From Telopea speciosissima (Eukaryota > Streptophyta > Magnoliopsida > Proteales > Proteaceae), in assembly GCF_018873765.1 (NCBI RefSeq), contig NC_057918.1, forward strand, positions 8,192,862-8,256,861: a stretch of 64,000 nt of DNA. Reading direction: 5' to 3'. The number at the start of each line of letters is the position of its first letter. Position 1 is the stretch's first letter. Below are positions 1 through 12,200 of the stretch, piece by piece. A program made the position numbers and the translations under genes. Below the pieces are notes generated by a model that worked only from the letters and a program-made list of their open reading frames with translations, was not told the origin of the DNA and searched no databases.

Positions 1-216
1 GAACTACAGAACCTGAGGCCAGAGATACCACGTTGTTGCCCAAACTCCCTAGTAAATGTAATGAAGCGATGTTGGGATGCAAACCCTGACAAACGGCCCG
101 AGATGGACGAGGTGGTGTCTATGTTAGAGGCAATTGACACATCAAAGGGTGGGGGGATGATACCCCCTGATCAGCAACAGGGATGTCTGTGCTTCCGTAA
201 ATATCGAGGACCTTAG
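1..216 (+). CDS. Raf-like Ser/Thr/Tyr protein kinase, MRK1/STY type (C-terminal end, partial)
   Basis: The window opens inside a coding exon in frame 1 and reads 71 codons to a TAG at 214-216. The peptide holds the end of a kinase C-lobe: the subdomain XI core RCWDANPDKRP (the invariant Arg that pairs with the APE Glu), then EVVSMLEAIDTSKGGGMIP and a Cys-rich tail ending CFRKYRGP. From family knowledge this combination is typical of plant Raf-like MAPKKKs of the MRK1/STY group (Arabidopsis ATMRK1), cytosolic kinases of poorly defined substrates. The catalytic loop and N-terminus lie outside the window, so activity cannot be judged. Closely related paralogs exist, so the exact ortholog is uncertain. 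Confidence 0.9.
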   Translation, partial: ELQNLRPEIPRCCPNSLVNVMKRCWDANPDKRPEMDEVVSMLEAIDTSKGGGMIPPDQQQGCLCFRKYRGP

Positions 217-2000
217 GAAGATCATTCCTTGGAGTGAAGAAGACAAGTGACCAAGGTTTGTAGATTCAATTTGGAATCGAGTTCAAAGGAAAGTTGGGAT
301 TTCAGAATAGAAGAGGCAGTGGATGGTGTGGTATAGCCTGGGAGGAGCTCTGCAACCTCTTGTCCCATTATGGGAATAACCATGTAAAAGTTTTTTTTTT
401 TTTTTTTAATGAGACAAAGCTTTTATTTTGTTCTCTTTTGGTGCCCCTTTTTATTAATTACTAGAATGAAAGAAAGTAAGATATAAATTTATTTCAAATG
501 TGAACTAAATCAAAGATTTAAAGAAAGAAATTTCTTATTGACACTGATTGGCAGAAAAAGGAAAACTTTTGAAAAAAATAAGGACACAAATTCATCATTA
601 GTGTCATTACTACTTTAGTCTTATTGTGTGTTTTTTTTGCTCTCAATTTTCTGTTAAATAATTTGTAACTTTTTATCCTTGTAGTTTTAACATTTTTTTT
701 TTTTCAAAAATAGGGAAAACTTTGTTATTTCACATGTGTACTTGAAAACTGTCTGTTGCAGTAAAGAAGTTCCTAAAGATAGGATTCGGAATCCAGCAAA
801 GAAGCAGGATAGCATACAATGGAAATTTCCAAATTTTATGAAAATTCTGATTGAATCAAATCAACAGATGCGGTCTGAGTAATATCTTTCTTGAGGTCTA
901 ATTCTGTAGGTAAGAATGAAGTACTGAAATCTCAAAGCATCCCATAGACTGGATACTGTGATATAACAGATTCTTCCAGCAATATAGACTAAGATGATAG
1001 CAACAGAATACCAGAAAATCCAATGAGATAAGTTGTTGAAAACCAGAACCCAAATGGTTCAGAAATTAGAAGGTAAGAGTTCAATTAGGAATCTGAGAAA
1101 ACAGAGTTAGAATTAGATTTTGAAAACAGCAGTCAATAGAGAACTATATCCGGTTGTCAAATCTAAAACAAGAATTTTAGTCAAATCTCAGACCTGTAAG
1201 GTCTCAACAAATCTTTACCAAAATAGGAAACTGTAATCACAGCTAAGATTTGATCTTTATGTAGGACTATTAAATCAGACCAGGACAGCAAATAAGAAGA
1301 GATCAGATTCAACAGCATAGCTTGTTAATCAGTTAAATAAAACTGAAGAAAAGATGATGTGCATGACTTGGTTGGAATTCTGACAGTAAGGAAAGTAGAC
1401 AAGGAGTAAGGAGCTGAAATGGTTTGATCTGTGATCTGTAAATGGTCAGCTTCATAGGTCAGTAACGAGCTCAAGCTCCTTCTTATCCATATATGTAGGA
1501 CGCAACACTACCGATCCGGGCAGCTACGGCCTTCTTCTCCGAAATGTATTTCACTATTCGGAGCGGCCATTGTTGGATTCTCAATGAACATAAGCATGAG
1601 GAAAAACAGGTTGAAGCAGCCACTGTCGTAGTCTTTTCAGTTGCAATGTGGATTTCAGAAATATGACCTTAAATGGCTTTTATGGTAAATTAAAGCGCAT
1701 TGGAGAGGGAGTCGAAGAGCCAGAGCCGGAGGGAGAAGGAACAGGAACAGTGAAATACATTTCGGTGAACAAAGAATTCCTTTGCAAATAGCCATCATTG
1801 GGCATTTGGGCTTGGTAGGTTTCAGGGAACAGTGAAATACATTTTGGTCCTTCAACATATATGAGAAGAATGATGATCTTTAGATTTGTGGGGGAATACT
1901 TCATCCTGGCTGAAGGAAAGAAAAAAAAATTCCCATTAAATTAACAAAAACCAAAATTCTAGCACACTCAAAATTAAATAAAAAAATAAAAGAGACTATG
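217..2000. other. Kinase 3' UTR and intergenic DNA
   Basis: AT-rich sequence after the kinase stop. The first few hundred bases are presumably 3' UTR. Near 1536-1835 a motif resembling CAGTGAAATACATTT recurs three times in both orientations. Open frames here are short and resemble nothing I know. No gene seen. Confidence 0.6.
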
Positions 2001-2028
2001 GGGAACAATTTTGAATGTTTCAAATAAA

Positions 2029-2285
2029 GGAATAACTTCTTGTCACCAAAGTGTGAACTAACAAATTATAACCTCATATATTTTTTTTCCCTTCTTTTAT
2101 TATTTTCCAAAAATTGTTTAACGAGGGTAAATCTATCATTTAACATAGAAACTGCATTAAATGATAATTTTTTTGAAAATCTTTTTTTATCCATGCATTA
2201 AACAACTTTTGGAAATAAGAGAGGGATCAAAAAAATAAGGTTATAATTTGTTAGTTCACACTTTGGTGACAAGAAGTTATTCTCT
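2029..2285. mobile_element. Foldback MITE with ~47-bp terminal inverted repeats
   Basis: The left arm (about 2029-2076, AATAACTTCTTGTCACCAAA onward) is the near-perfect reverse complement of the right arm (about 2239-2285), with about 160 bp of AT-rich loop and no ORF. The similarity continues outward around a GGGAACAAT motif, so true ends may lie up to 25 bp further out. I could not settle a target-site duplication. A non-autonomous DNA transposon is the simplest reading. Confidence 0.8.
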
Positions 2286-2594
2286 TATTGTTCCCTATTA
2301 CTCTTTTTTGTTACAAAAAAGATGGGTTACAATCCTGTTGCCAACCTTGGTTACAATAAGATTTTTTTTATTTTTATTTTTACATAAAAAGAGAAAATTG
2401 TAAAATGGACAGTCATTGTCGGGTGAAAGGACTTGAGTACTAATCAAGTGAGAAACCAAAGTTTGTTTCCCTCCAAAAACCACTTTTCTCTTTTTTGAAG
2501 AACACATAATTTAGAAACGTTTGTAGCCAGGAGAGATCAGGGTAATTACTTCCCAAAGAATTAGTTTTACCATCGTAACAAGAGAATGAATCAT

Positions 2595-2740
2595 CTGCAC
2601 GTACCAACAGGTGAATATACATGTGAGAGTCAATCACATTTTAATTTTATTTCCATAAAAACCCCTCCTCACCTTGTAAATGGAAAAAATAGGACAGATG
2701 ATTAACTCTCACATGTACGTTCACATGTTGGTACGTGCAG
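2595..2740. mobile_element. Short foldback MITE
   Basis: An inverted repeat of about 42 bp: the left arm starts CTGCACGTACCAACA and the right arm ends TGTTGGTACGTGCAG, with a few mismatches and a spacer of about 60 bp. It lies about 500 bp downstream of the SUMO-protease stop codon. No coding content. Confidence 0.75.
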
Positions 2741-3246
2741 TGGAACCGAACTCTGTAACAACTTACTTTTCATTTTTCAGGTTTCAATCATATAAAAGGA
2801 TTCAACTAAATTCCAGATATTTACAGAGGATGTAGATAATATGCACAACCTTCAAAAGTTCCAGTTTCTATGGCTGTCCCATTTTCTTCTACACGAGATT
2901 TCAAAGATGGCTTCATGCGCCATCAGCTACTTTCTACAGTGTCTTCTGTGGCCCTTTTAACGTATCTATTGATATTCACACCTATTCACAAACTTCTAAT
3001 GACGCTCCACAGTCCAGGTACAGGTAGTATCAGTGACTTCTACAAGCTAATTCAGTAAAGTTGTACACAATCTCAGCAGTGATACACAAGGGATAGATGA
3101 TCCTGAGAAAGCATGGTATTCTCAATATATACAAGAGGCCATACATTTCTGTGCAGATGATGCCATAAGCAAACCCCACCTCAGGAGCAAATGCCCCCAT
3201 TCAGTCCATATCATCAGTGAACAATCGAAATGATCCTCAGTGTTCC

Positions 3247-6200
3247 CTACTCAAGCATCATCACCTGAGATACAGGTGATGATTCCCTGCTGCTAAGATC
3301 CTCCATTTTAGCATTTTCAAACTCTTCATTAAGCAATTCTCGAATCCTCTCTCTAAGTCCTGAGGCCTCTTCAGGTTCGAACCAGCGTTCGCCAAACTGA
3401 AGAACTAGAAGACATTAACGAAAGGAAAACAGTAGGACAAATGCCAATAGCTTTGAACTTGGAATATCTTACCATTGGTATATTTTTCTTCTTTATCCTT
3501 TCAGGGGCCTCCTCGATGAACCGCTCCATGAAGTAAAGCACAAAGATGCCACAATCATAGTCATTTTTCTGTTGGGGAACCTGCAAAGGATCACAGGGGA
3601 ATCCCATAAGCAAAAACGTAAACCGGAAATTATTAAGTTTGCACTATGAGAAATGAATACTTCAGAACTACCTCACTGACTAGAATGAAAATACAACAAT
3701 CTTGGGTAAAACAGAAAGGAAATAGAACAAAAAATAGCCCCTCATACAAACAGAAGTAAAGCCTGAAATAACAACAGCAGTGGAAAGGCAAAAGCCACAG
3801 AAAAACATAGAACTAGGTGGCACTGATTATAATTTAACATAAAGCCAACACGGAAACTAGACCTAGCACTCCTTGATTGGGCAAAAGATGCATAGCACCT
3901 AAACGTCTATTTATTGTTCTTCCATTGGTAGGCCGGAAATGTGTATAGGAAGCCACATAACAAGTAAAGAAATACAAAAGTATGTTACATATACATTAAT
4001 AAGGGAGAAAAAAAGATATGCAAGGAATATAACAGCTAAGAAAACAATTGTGAGAAAAACAAGCACAAAACTTGGGATACATGCCACACATCTTCCAAGA
4101 TTTTTACCATGATTCTTCTCTCAGTGATTTTATCTTGAAGGTTTCTCCACTCTCCATCTCCAATGGAAGGGTCCAGAGGTGCAACTTCTTCACTTACGTA
4201 TTTCCATTCTTCTTTTAAAAATCTGAAAAACATAAAGTATAGAAATTTAATCTTTATACAAACAAAACACAATTGAATTAGCAAATATGATTCCAAATTA
4301 ACAAGTACTATAAAAAAATCCCATGAAAGGGGCCATCAGCAGGTATGAGACATGCTTTCACAGGATCCTGGGAGGGATGGATGGTAGCTGGTCCTAACCT
4401 CCAGCATTTTTTCTATGAAGAAGCCAATCTTAAACTTAACCTGTGTCTTCACACTCACAGTTCTTTTTGTTTCTCATTTTTTCAGGTATAGATCACCAGA
4501 TAGTACATTAACACTCACCAATACACTTTAGCTCACCTTAATTCTCTCATGCTCGTGCATACATAATATGCCAAGGATGTCATACGACATAATGGTCACC
4601 ACCCAGATTTTATAGAAGAATAACTAAAACCAAATAGATTGCCAAAATCACATAATGAAGTTCAAACAAATATAAACGGATAAAAATCGATAGAAAGCGT
4701 AGTTGCGCTAAACTCTGATAGTATCAAAGAGTTTATAGGAATGGATAATAATAACTCATAACTGCACTGCAAGAAAGGGCTTCCATGGTCTCACCTTCTT
4801 ATGTTCTCAAAAATTTCACTACTTGTGTGGCATCCCAATGAATCCAAATGGAGGAGTATAATATGTCCCGATTCCTCATCCTTCTCCGGGTTACAAATAA
4901 TTAGCAAGCTCCAGTGCTTTCTGATTCCATCAGAAACCAGAAAAAAATAAATAAATAAAGGTCAAGCATAAAGTTGACTGGCACCCATTTCTGCATGAGA
5001 TAAGAAATGGAAATGAGGGGTTAAAACACGGGGAATGGGAAGAAATGCAATCAATACCATCTATAAACTTCCAATCCTTATAGGCAGCTCAGGAAAAACA
5101 TCAGTTCAGGGATCAAAGTTTTAAACCAACTCTTTTACAACCTTTGAAATGATTGCTTTACAAAAAAGGAATGATTATTATAAGAATATCAACGCTTAGA
5201 TGACCAGTAAGGGAGAGAAGAAAACCGAGAGAAGGGAAAAGCTAGAACACGATAGACTAGACTGCTCTATCGTGAACTGCTATAATCCTTCATATAAAGT
5301 AGAACTGACTCTGAGTAGGAAGTCTACCAAGAGTCAAAAGACTTGTTACAATGAAAGAAAAGTAAACAACTACCTAGTCAAATAAGCCTAATTAAAATAG
5401 TAAAGAGAACAACTCTAATTACAATTGGAAAGAGAAATAATAAATAAGCTATTAGACATGATCCCATGGAACATGCATGGAACACAACCCCACTTTTTAA
5501 CACTCCCCCTCAAGCTGGAGTATATATATCTCCCATACCCAGCTTGGAACCAGTAAGAAATGCAAGCCGGAATAGTGCCTTTGTGAACATATCACAAATG
5601 AAGTCGAAATCAGCTTTGCATAACCGCATTTCTCACAAAAATGACAATCGACCTCAAATGCTTAGTTCTCTCGTGAAAGACCAGATTACTGGCAATATAA
5701 ATCATAGCTTGATTATTACAATACATCTTCATACGTTTATCAACTGATAACCCCAATTCTTATATGAGAGATTTCAACCACATCAATTTCATTACAGTAT
5801 CTGTCATAGCTCTATACTCGATCTCTACACTTGATCGAGCCACTTATATTCCAAGTCACAAGATTACCACCAACAAATGTGCAATATCTAGTAGTTCATA
5901 TGTGATCATTGATAGCAACAGCCCAATCAGCATCAAAGTAACCCACAATATCAATGTGATAATGGCATCGATAAACAAGACCTTTGCCAGGAGCACCTTT
6001 AAGATACCTTAGAATGCGGCAAGCAGCATCCCAGTGAGCTTGTTTAGGATTCTCCATAAATTGACTAACAAATCTAATTGCAAAGGAAATATCAGGACGA
6101 CTAACATTCAAATAGATAAGTTCCCAAACCAGCCTTTTGTACTAATGTTTATCCATAAAATCTTTGTCATCACACGCCCCATGCTTCAAATTAGGATCCA

Positions 6201-9200
6201 AAGGGTTATCAACAGATTTACATCCCAACATGCCAGTCTCAGACAGAAGATCAAGCACATACTTCCTCTGAGACAAATTGACACCCCTCTTGCAACGAAC
6301 AACTTCAATTCCTAAGAAGTATCTAAGCATCCCCAAGTTCATCTAAAAATGCCGATGTAGATATGCCTTGACATTTTCGATACTAGAAGAGTCATTACCA
6401 GAAATAATAATATCATAAACGTACACAACAAAAATTACAACCTTAACCCCATGATGACGAAAAAATAAGGTGAGTCAGAGATGCACCGAGTGAATCCATA
6501 ACCACCAATAACTTTACTGAAGTTATCAAACCATGCATGAGGAGATTGTTTTAGCCCATAAATCACTAGTGAAGACAACACACTTTGGACACATTCTCCC
6601 CTTGAGCAACATAACCAGGAGTTACTCCATATAGACCTCTTCCTCAAGATCACCATAAAGAAAGGCATTCTTGATAACTAGCTGAAACATGGGCCAATAA
6701 GGTTAACATCTAGCGAGATAAGAACACAAACAAAATTTAGATGAGTCACAGGGGAGAGAGAGTCTCAAAATAGTTGACACCATACATCTAAGTATGTACT
6801 TTGGCAACCAAGAGAGCTTTCAGTTGCTCAACTAATAAATCTAGTAGACACTTTATTGTATACACCAAACGACACCTCACAAGCTCCTTTCCCGAGGGTA
6901 AGTCAGTAAGACGCCATGTTCGACGACCCAACAAAGCATCCATCTCAACATTCATAGCATTAGATGCGATAAAGCTTCCTAGTACTAGTAGGCACACACA
7001 TAGTAGAGAGAGAGAAAGCAAAATTGTGAAGTAAAGGTGGAAAATGAGACACAGTAACAAATTGAGAAATAGGATAAATAATATGAGATTGTTGAGTACA
7101 AGTGGAGAAATAAGAAAATCAGCATCCATCTGACAACTCTCAACAAAGAAGTATGGTATAGTTTCAAAATATGTAACATCGATCCTTGTCAGTAGATAGA
7201 TCCAGTAGAGTATTACAGCAGCTATTTGAGTTACTGTTGCATGTATTATATGGTAAGGAAACCCTAGATTGATTAGGGTTTCATAGATTAGGCAGAACAG
7301 CAGAATAGGTTGATGAAGGTCCTATTTGGACAATCAAACCAGAAATTGAATATGAGAGACGGTGAGATCAACAAAGCTCTGATACCATGTAATAATATCA
7401 AAGCTTAGATGACCAGTAACAGAGAGAAGGAGGAGAAAAGAAAAAACCGAGAGAGGGGAAAAGCTAGAACATGATAGACTAAACTGCTCTATCGTGAACA
7501 GCTATAATCTTTTATACAAAGTAGAACCAACTCTTAGTAGGAAGTCTACTAAGAGTCAAAGACTTCCTACAATGAAAGGAAAGTAAACAACTACTTAGTC
7601 TAATAAGCCTAACTACAATAGGAAAGAGAATAATTTTATTTACAATAGGAAAGAGAAATAATAACTATGTCATTAGACATGATCCCATGGTACACTATTC
7701 CAAGGAACACCACACTGTACACGGTTTAACAATTATCCTACATTTTGCATTTCTAAAAGGAGACCCATGCAAACAGTTCAAAGTAAATTCAGTTGGCATA
7801 ATTGTCTCTCAGCATAAAAAGAACTACTGCTTCACCAAGAAAAATGCCCAACATATGCTACACTATTAATCTAACAACATATCAGTGGCAAGTGATTTGG
7901 AAAATGGAAAAATGAAATATAATCCCTGCTTTCCTTTTTATACTTACATGTATTTCAGTCTGTAAGCATGCCTTTTAAATATCAATCAGGCATTCGAGAG
8001 TCCAGTTTTTCTGGACAAACACCTGTTTTTGCCATGTGGCAAAGTCAGATGGGGCTGAAATTTTGTAGACAGGTAGACCCCAAGGGCCCTCTGCTCACAT
8101 GTCAATTTTCAGCACAAATGGACTTTTCCAAGTGGCAAATAAAGCGTTGAAAAATTAAGGACCACCAAAATAATGCACAGGAAGGTATGCCCTTACATGG
8201 GAGGGCAAATGATTGAATTTGGTGGTCTGATATTTTACAAATGACCAATCTAGATCATTACCTACACATATCCAATGGCTGGAATTCCAAATCACTCTTA
8301 CACATGGCAAAACTAGCAGTGCCCGTCCACATATTCCCTCTAGACGTGCCCAAACAAAGACATTTTTACTGGCAAATAATTTGAAACAACTTACTTTTCA
8401 TGTATCGGCAAAAGTATGTATGCCTTCTGAAAAATATTGACACCTTTCCACCACCTTCTGAATTTCACGAATGCATCCTTCTGACTCCTCTACAATAAAA
8501 ACAGAAAATAAGTAATACATAAGAATGACTTTCCAAAAATCAAGGTCTTTAAAATGCAACAGTTGGAATTTCATAACATACCAAAGAATTATTACCAAAC
8601 TCTGAGAAGGTGTGATAATTCAAATGCACTTGCTTAAGACCACCATGGGTAGAAACCATCTAATGGATCTCACCAATGTTCAATGAGAGACTTGGTGAAT
8701 TTTTTTCAACTGGTAACAAATAGTTAATGACTAATGAAAATCAAATTGGCCTAGTACTGTATTCCTTTGTTCAGACGAGGAATAACAAAACGGAAAATCT
8801 TGGTCCAATCAATGCCAAGCTTCTTACTTTATAGACATACCAATGAATGATAGATCACTGAGTCAGAAGTTGGTACACAATAGAAACCATCTAATGGATC
8901 TCACCAATGTTCAATGAGAGACTTGGTGAATTTTTTTCAACTGGTAACAAATAGTTAATGACTAATGAAAATCAAATAGGCCTAGTACTGTATTCCTTTG
9001 TTCAGACGAGGAATAACAAAACGGAAAATCTTGGTCCAATCAATGCCAAGCTTCTTACTTTATAGACATATTTATAGACATACCAATGAATGATAGATCA
9101 CTGAGTCAGAAGTTGGTACACAATTAATGAAAATTATAAAATAATTGTAACAAATCATGCCAACTTGGATACCTAGTACATGTAAGCAGAGTTGCATATC

Positions 9201-12200
9201 AGAACCAAGATTCAGTTGCTTGGAGAATGAAGCAGTATTGTCAGAGTTTACGCAGAAAATTACCTTGTCTGATACAGCTTCCTTAAGCTTCTCATAGAAA
9301 TATGTATTGAAAAAATGATAATCACCTCTTGGTCTACCTGTTGGGGACACCAGTCTCCGTAGATATCTAGCACAATAAGCCAGAAAATTTTATCAATGGA
9401 AGCTTTACTAGCCACTAAAATTAAATTTCCACTAATGCAAACTACAACAATGGCATAACATGGGCCGCAAAAGCCATTCTGCCATAAATAAAAGACAAAT
9501 AGTATGATGAATTGTGGTTCTTGGTTTTGTAATCTGATTTTTGCGTAACACCAGCTAATGATAGTTGGTTATATATCCTCACTACATTAATAGTGATGCA
9601 GATCATAGAGAGGAGATTTGGAGGATATTCCTGAATATCCTGACAAAAGAAAAGATGATGGCTTTGTGCTTTTTTTCCTTGTGAGATGCAGTTGCACGGT
9701 GAGAGGCTTTGCAGAGTCGGTGTGATGCTGATGGAAGCTTAGGTGGGATCCCCAAGTCATATCCTTTTCTTTTTGCTATCATTTGTAAATAAATTTTAAA
9801 AAAAACAAATTAAAAAGAGTTGAAAAAAAAACCCATCATCGATTTAGGTTCATCTCACATTACAATTTTGTTGCGACTGATTCCTCGTTGGCTTTACTGG
9901 TTTGAGATCGATTCCGCATTATTTGGTATAAGAGCAATGGAGGGACAACAGACGAAGTCGATGATTGCTGAGTTCTACTTCCAATTGAAGGCTGATCAAG
10001 CGGATTTGATTCCTCGACTTTTCAAAATTCAAGGACGTCCATGCCAAGGAGAAATGATACAGATCATAAGTAGGGGATATGGAGAATATTCTAGAATATC
10101 AATAGGAGATTTGAGTGAGGAATATAATGTTAAAGATATTCCAGCTACTATGGGGATTGTGGGTTTCACTTTCTGACGTCTTACTTTCTATTTTGCAGGG
10201 TTGGATAGATATGCTACAATCCAACCATAGTTTCAATATTGTAATGTTCTAGATATTTCCTATTTTGAAGGAAGACTTAAGTTATAACGGATCCTCCTAC
10301 CATACTAGAGGTTTCCTATTTTGTTGGTTTCTATGAAGTTATAAATAAAGGCAAAGGGGCTTAGACCCTGTAACAATTGGGGGGAAAAGCGAGTTTTGGC
10401 TTCAACCTTATTGCTGAAGTGGTGATGATGTCCTTTTGGACTGTGGTGATGCCAGTTCCAGCCCTCTTGCTGGTGATTCCAAATCAGACCTTACTGTGGT
10501 GACTCAATAGGTTGGATATGGTGGTGATTCCATTCCCACAGGCCTTGGTTATACCTAAGCGGCTAAGAGTGTCAAAACCTAACCTAAACCGAACCGGTAA
10601 AACCGGCCTGGCCCGACCCACTTGAGCCCGATCCAAACCGAACCAAGGCCTTATCGGTTCACATTCGGTTTAGATTAGAGCATACTTCGTTTCGTCTCGG
10701 TTCGGGCTAAACCGACGTGCCACCAATTGGCCCACCTAATAGGACCGAACCGAATACTACAACCCACCCTCAAACCCTATATACTCTACTTATTCCCTAC
10801 CCAAAACAGCCTATATCTGGGTTTCAAACCAAACTGAACCCGAGTCCAACCTGAACCGAAAGCGGCCCGAAACCGAAAAGTCCTTATCGGTTCGGTTTCG
10901 TTTTCCTGAAACCCACACCGAAACCGAAAAAAACCGAACTGCCCGATTGACACCCTTAGTTATATCCTTTCTTGTCTCTTCTTTCATATGAAAGAAAAAA
11001 AACGAGAGAGTTGAAAAAAAATTCCATTATCGATGTACGTTTGTCTCATATAACGATCCTATTGTGATTGATCTCTCACTCGCTTTACTGGTTTGAGATT
11101 GATTCCGCATTAAATAGACTTCAACAGTCTTCCTTAATAAACTCCTTTACTTCATAAAATAAATAAAGAAGTAAGCAGGGTATTAAAAATAATAAGATGA
11201 GGCGTACGTACAAAACTCTTAATACAAACTCACCGAATGTAAAAATTCATAATAATTGACGATAAAAAAGCTTCAGGAGCAAGGCAGGCAATGTCTGAGT
11301 AACAAAGTTCAACGGATTCTGGATCATTTCTGTATTCGCAAATAAGTACATGGTTACAAGAACATGAAAGTCAAAACCGAAGCAACCAGTAGCTTTTGCT
11401 ATTTATATTCTGCATAATTTCCAGAACATAGACTTGGTGTGGTACCTGGAAGGGTAGTAGATTTTTGTATCCTTCTTCCTGAAAAAGGGCCGTTCATCAA
11501 ATCATTTGCCAACTCTATAGATATTTGTGCAGCTGGGACAGAAAAAGAAACAAAGATAGTATTGAAAGATTTAATTACTGTCCAATTGGTTGGCCTGCTT
11601 GCAGAGTAGTTTCCACAGAAGGACAATCTTCTTCATCGACAAGAACCACAGTCTGGTGACTCTGGCCCTGTTTCATAGTCTGGTGACTCTGGCCCTGTTC
11701 ATAAGTGTCAGAATGGATCCAGTACGAACATATATGGAACAAAAATTACAGGCTAAAATTAGCGCAGATTTTAATGATGGAAGCGTGTATTTTAATAGAA
11801 AACCAAGAGACACACAAAAAGCAACCAACAAAAGAAAAGTAGTTAAAAGCATCCTTCAATAGTTCAACCTATCTAGCAATGTTTAAGGTTTCACCGAAAT
11901 TTCGTGAAATATATAGGTTTCCCAAGATGACGAAACGAAACTCCATGCAACATGTAAAAAGAACAAGGTTTCAGTCAAAATTTCAACGAAATATTTGTTC
12001 CACGTTTTGGTACTGTTTCGACCGAAATTATACAAACCTTTAATATAAAAAATGTATAGTTTCAAACAAAATGGGTCAAAATTTAGACCCATTTCGTTGG
12101 TTTTGTTGGTTTTAACTCTAAGATTTATGGAAACTTAGTTTTTTGTGATTTGTAACCAAATCACTCACATAAAACTGTAAAAGTGTGGAACAAATTGTTG

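Larger units (their letters stand above)
5179..7731 (-). mobile_element. Internally deleted Ty1/copia LTR retrotransposon in intron 9 of the SUMO-protease gene
   Basis: Two LTRs (5179-5502 and 7388-7731) flank 1.9 kb of internal DNA. The 5-bp target duplication ATTAT is present at 5174-5178 and 7732-7736. On the minus strand the primer-binding site TGGTATCAGAGC directly follows the 5' LTR (about 7376-7387), and a GAGGGGGAG polypurine tract precedes the 3' LTR (about 5503-5512). Internal remnants, all minus strand and broken by stops and frameshifts, are: start of reverse transcriptase (about 6788-6900, GKELVRCRLVYTIK), RT middle (6435-6600, LKQSPHAWF), RT end (6142-6342, LRYFLGIEV) and RNase H (5896-6111, RPDISFAI, ADWA). 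Gag, protease and integrase are missing. Dead and non-autonomous; same orientation as the host gene. Confidence 0.93.

Noticed and set aside
8398-8598. 66-aa frame ending EIQKVVERCQYFSEGIHTFADT
   Set aside because: This is the wrong frame of exon 9; the neighbouring frame gives the conserved FVKFRRWWKGVNIFQKAYILLPIHE.
9820-10176. 118-aa plus-strand frame starting MKKKPIIDLGSSH
   Set aside because: It runs across the 5' LTR, primer-binding site, remnant interior and 3' LTR of the TRIM-like element; not a host gene.
11435-11528. Open stretch on the minus strand reading AAQISIELANDLMNGPFSGR, flanked by AG and GT
   Set aside because: Its phase does not fit between SUMO-protease exons 6 and 7, while joining 11579 directly to 11329 gives perfect phase (Q then NDPESVEL). 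Treated as intron.
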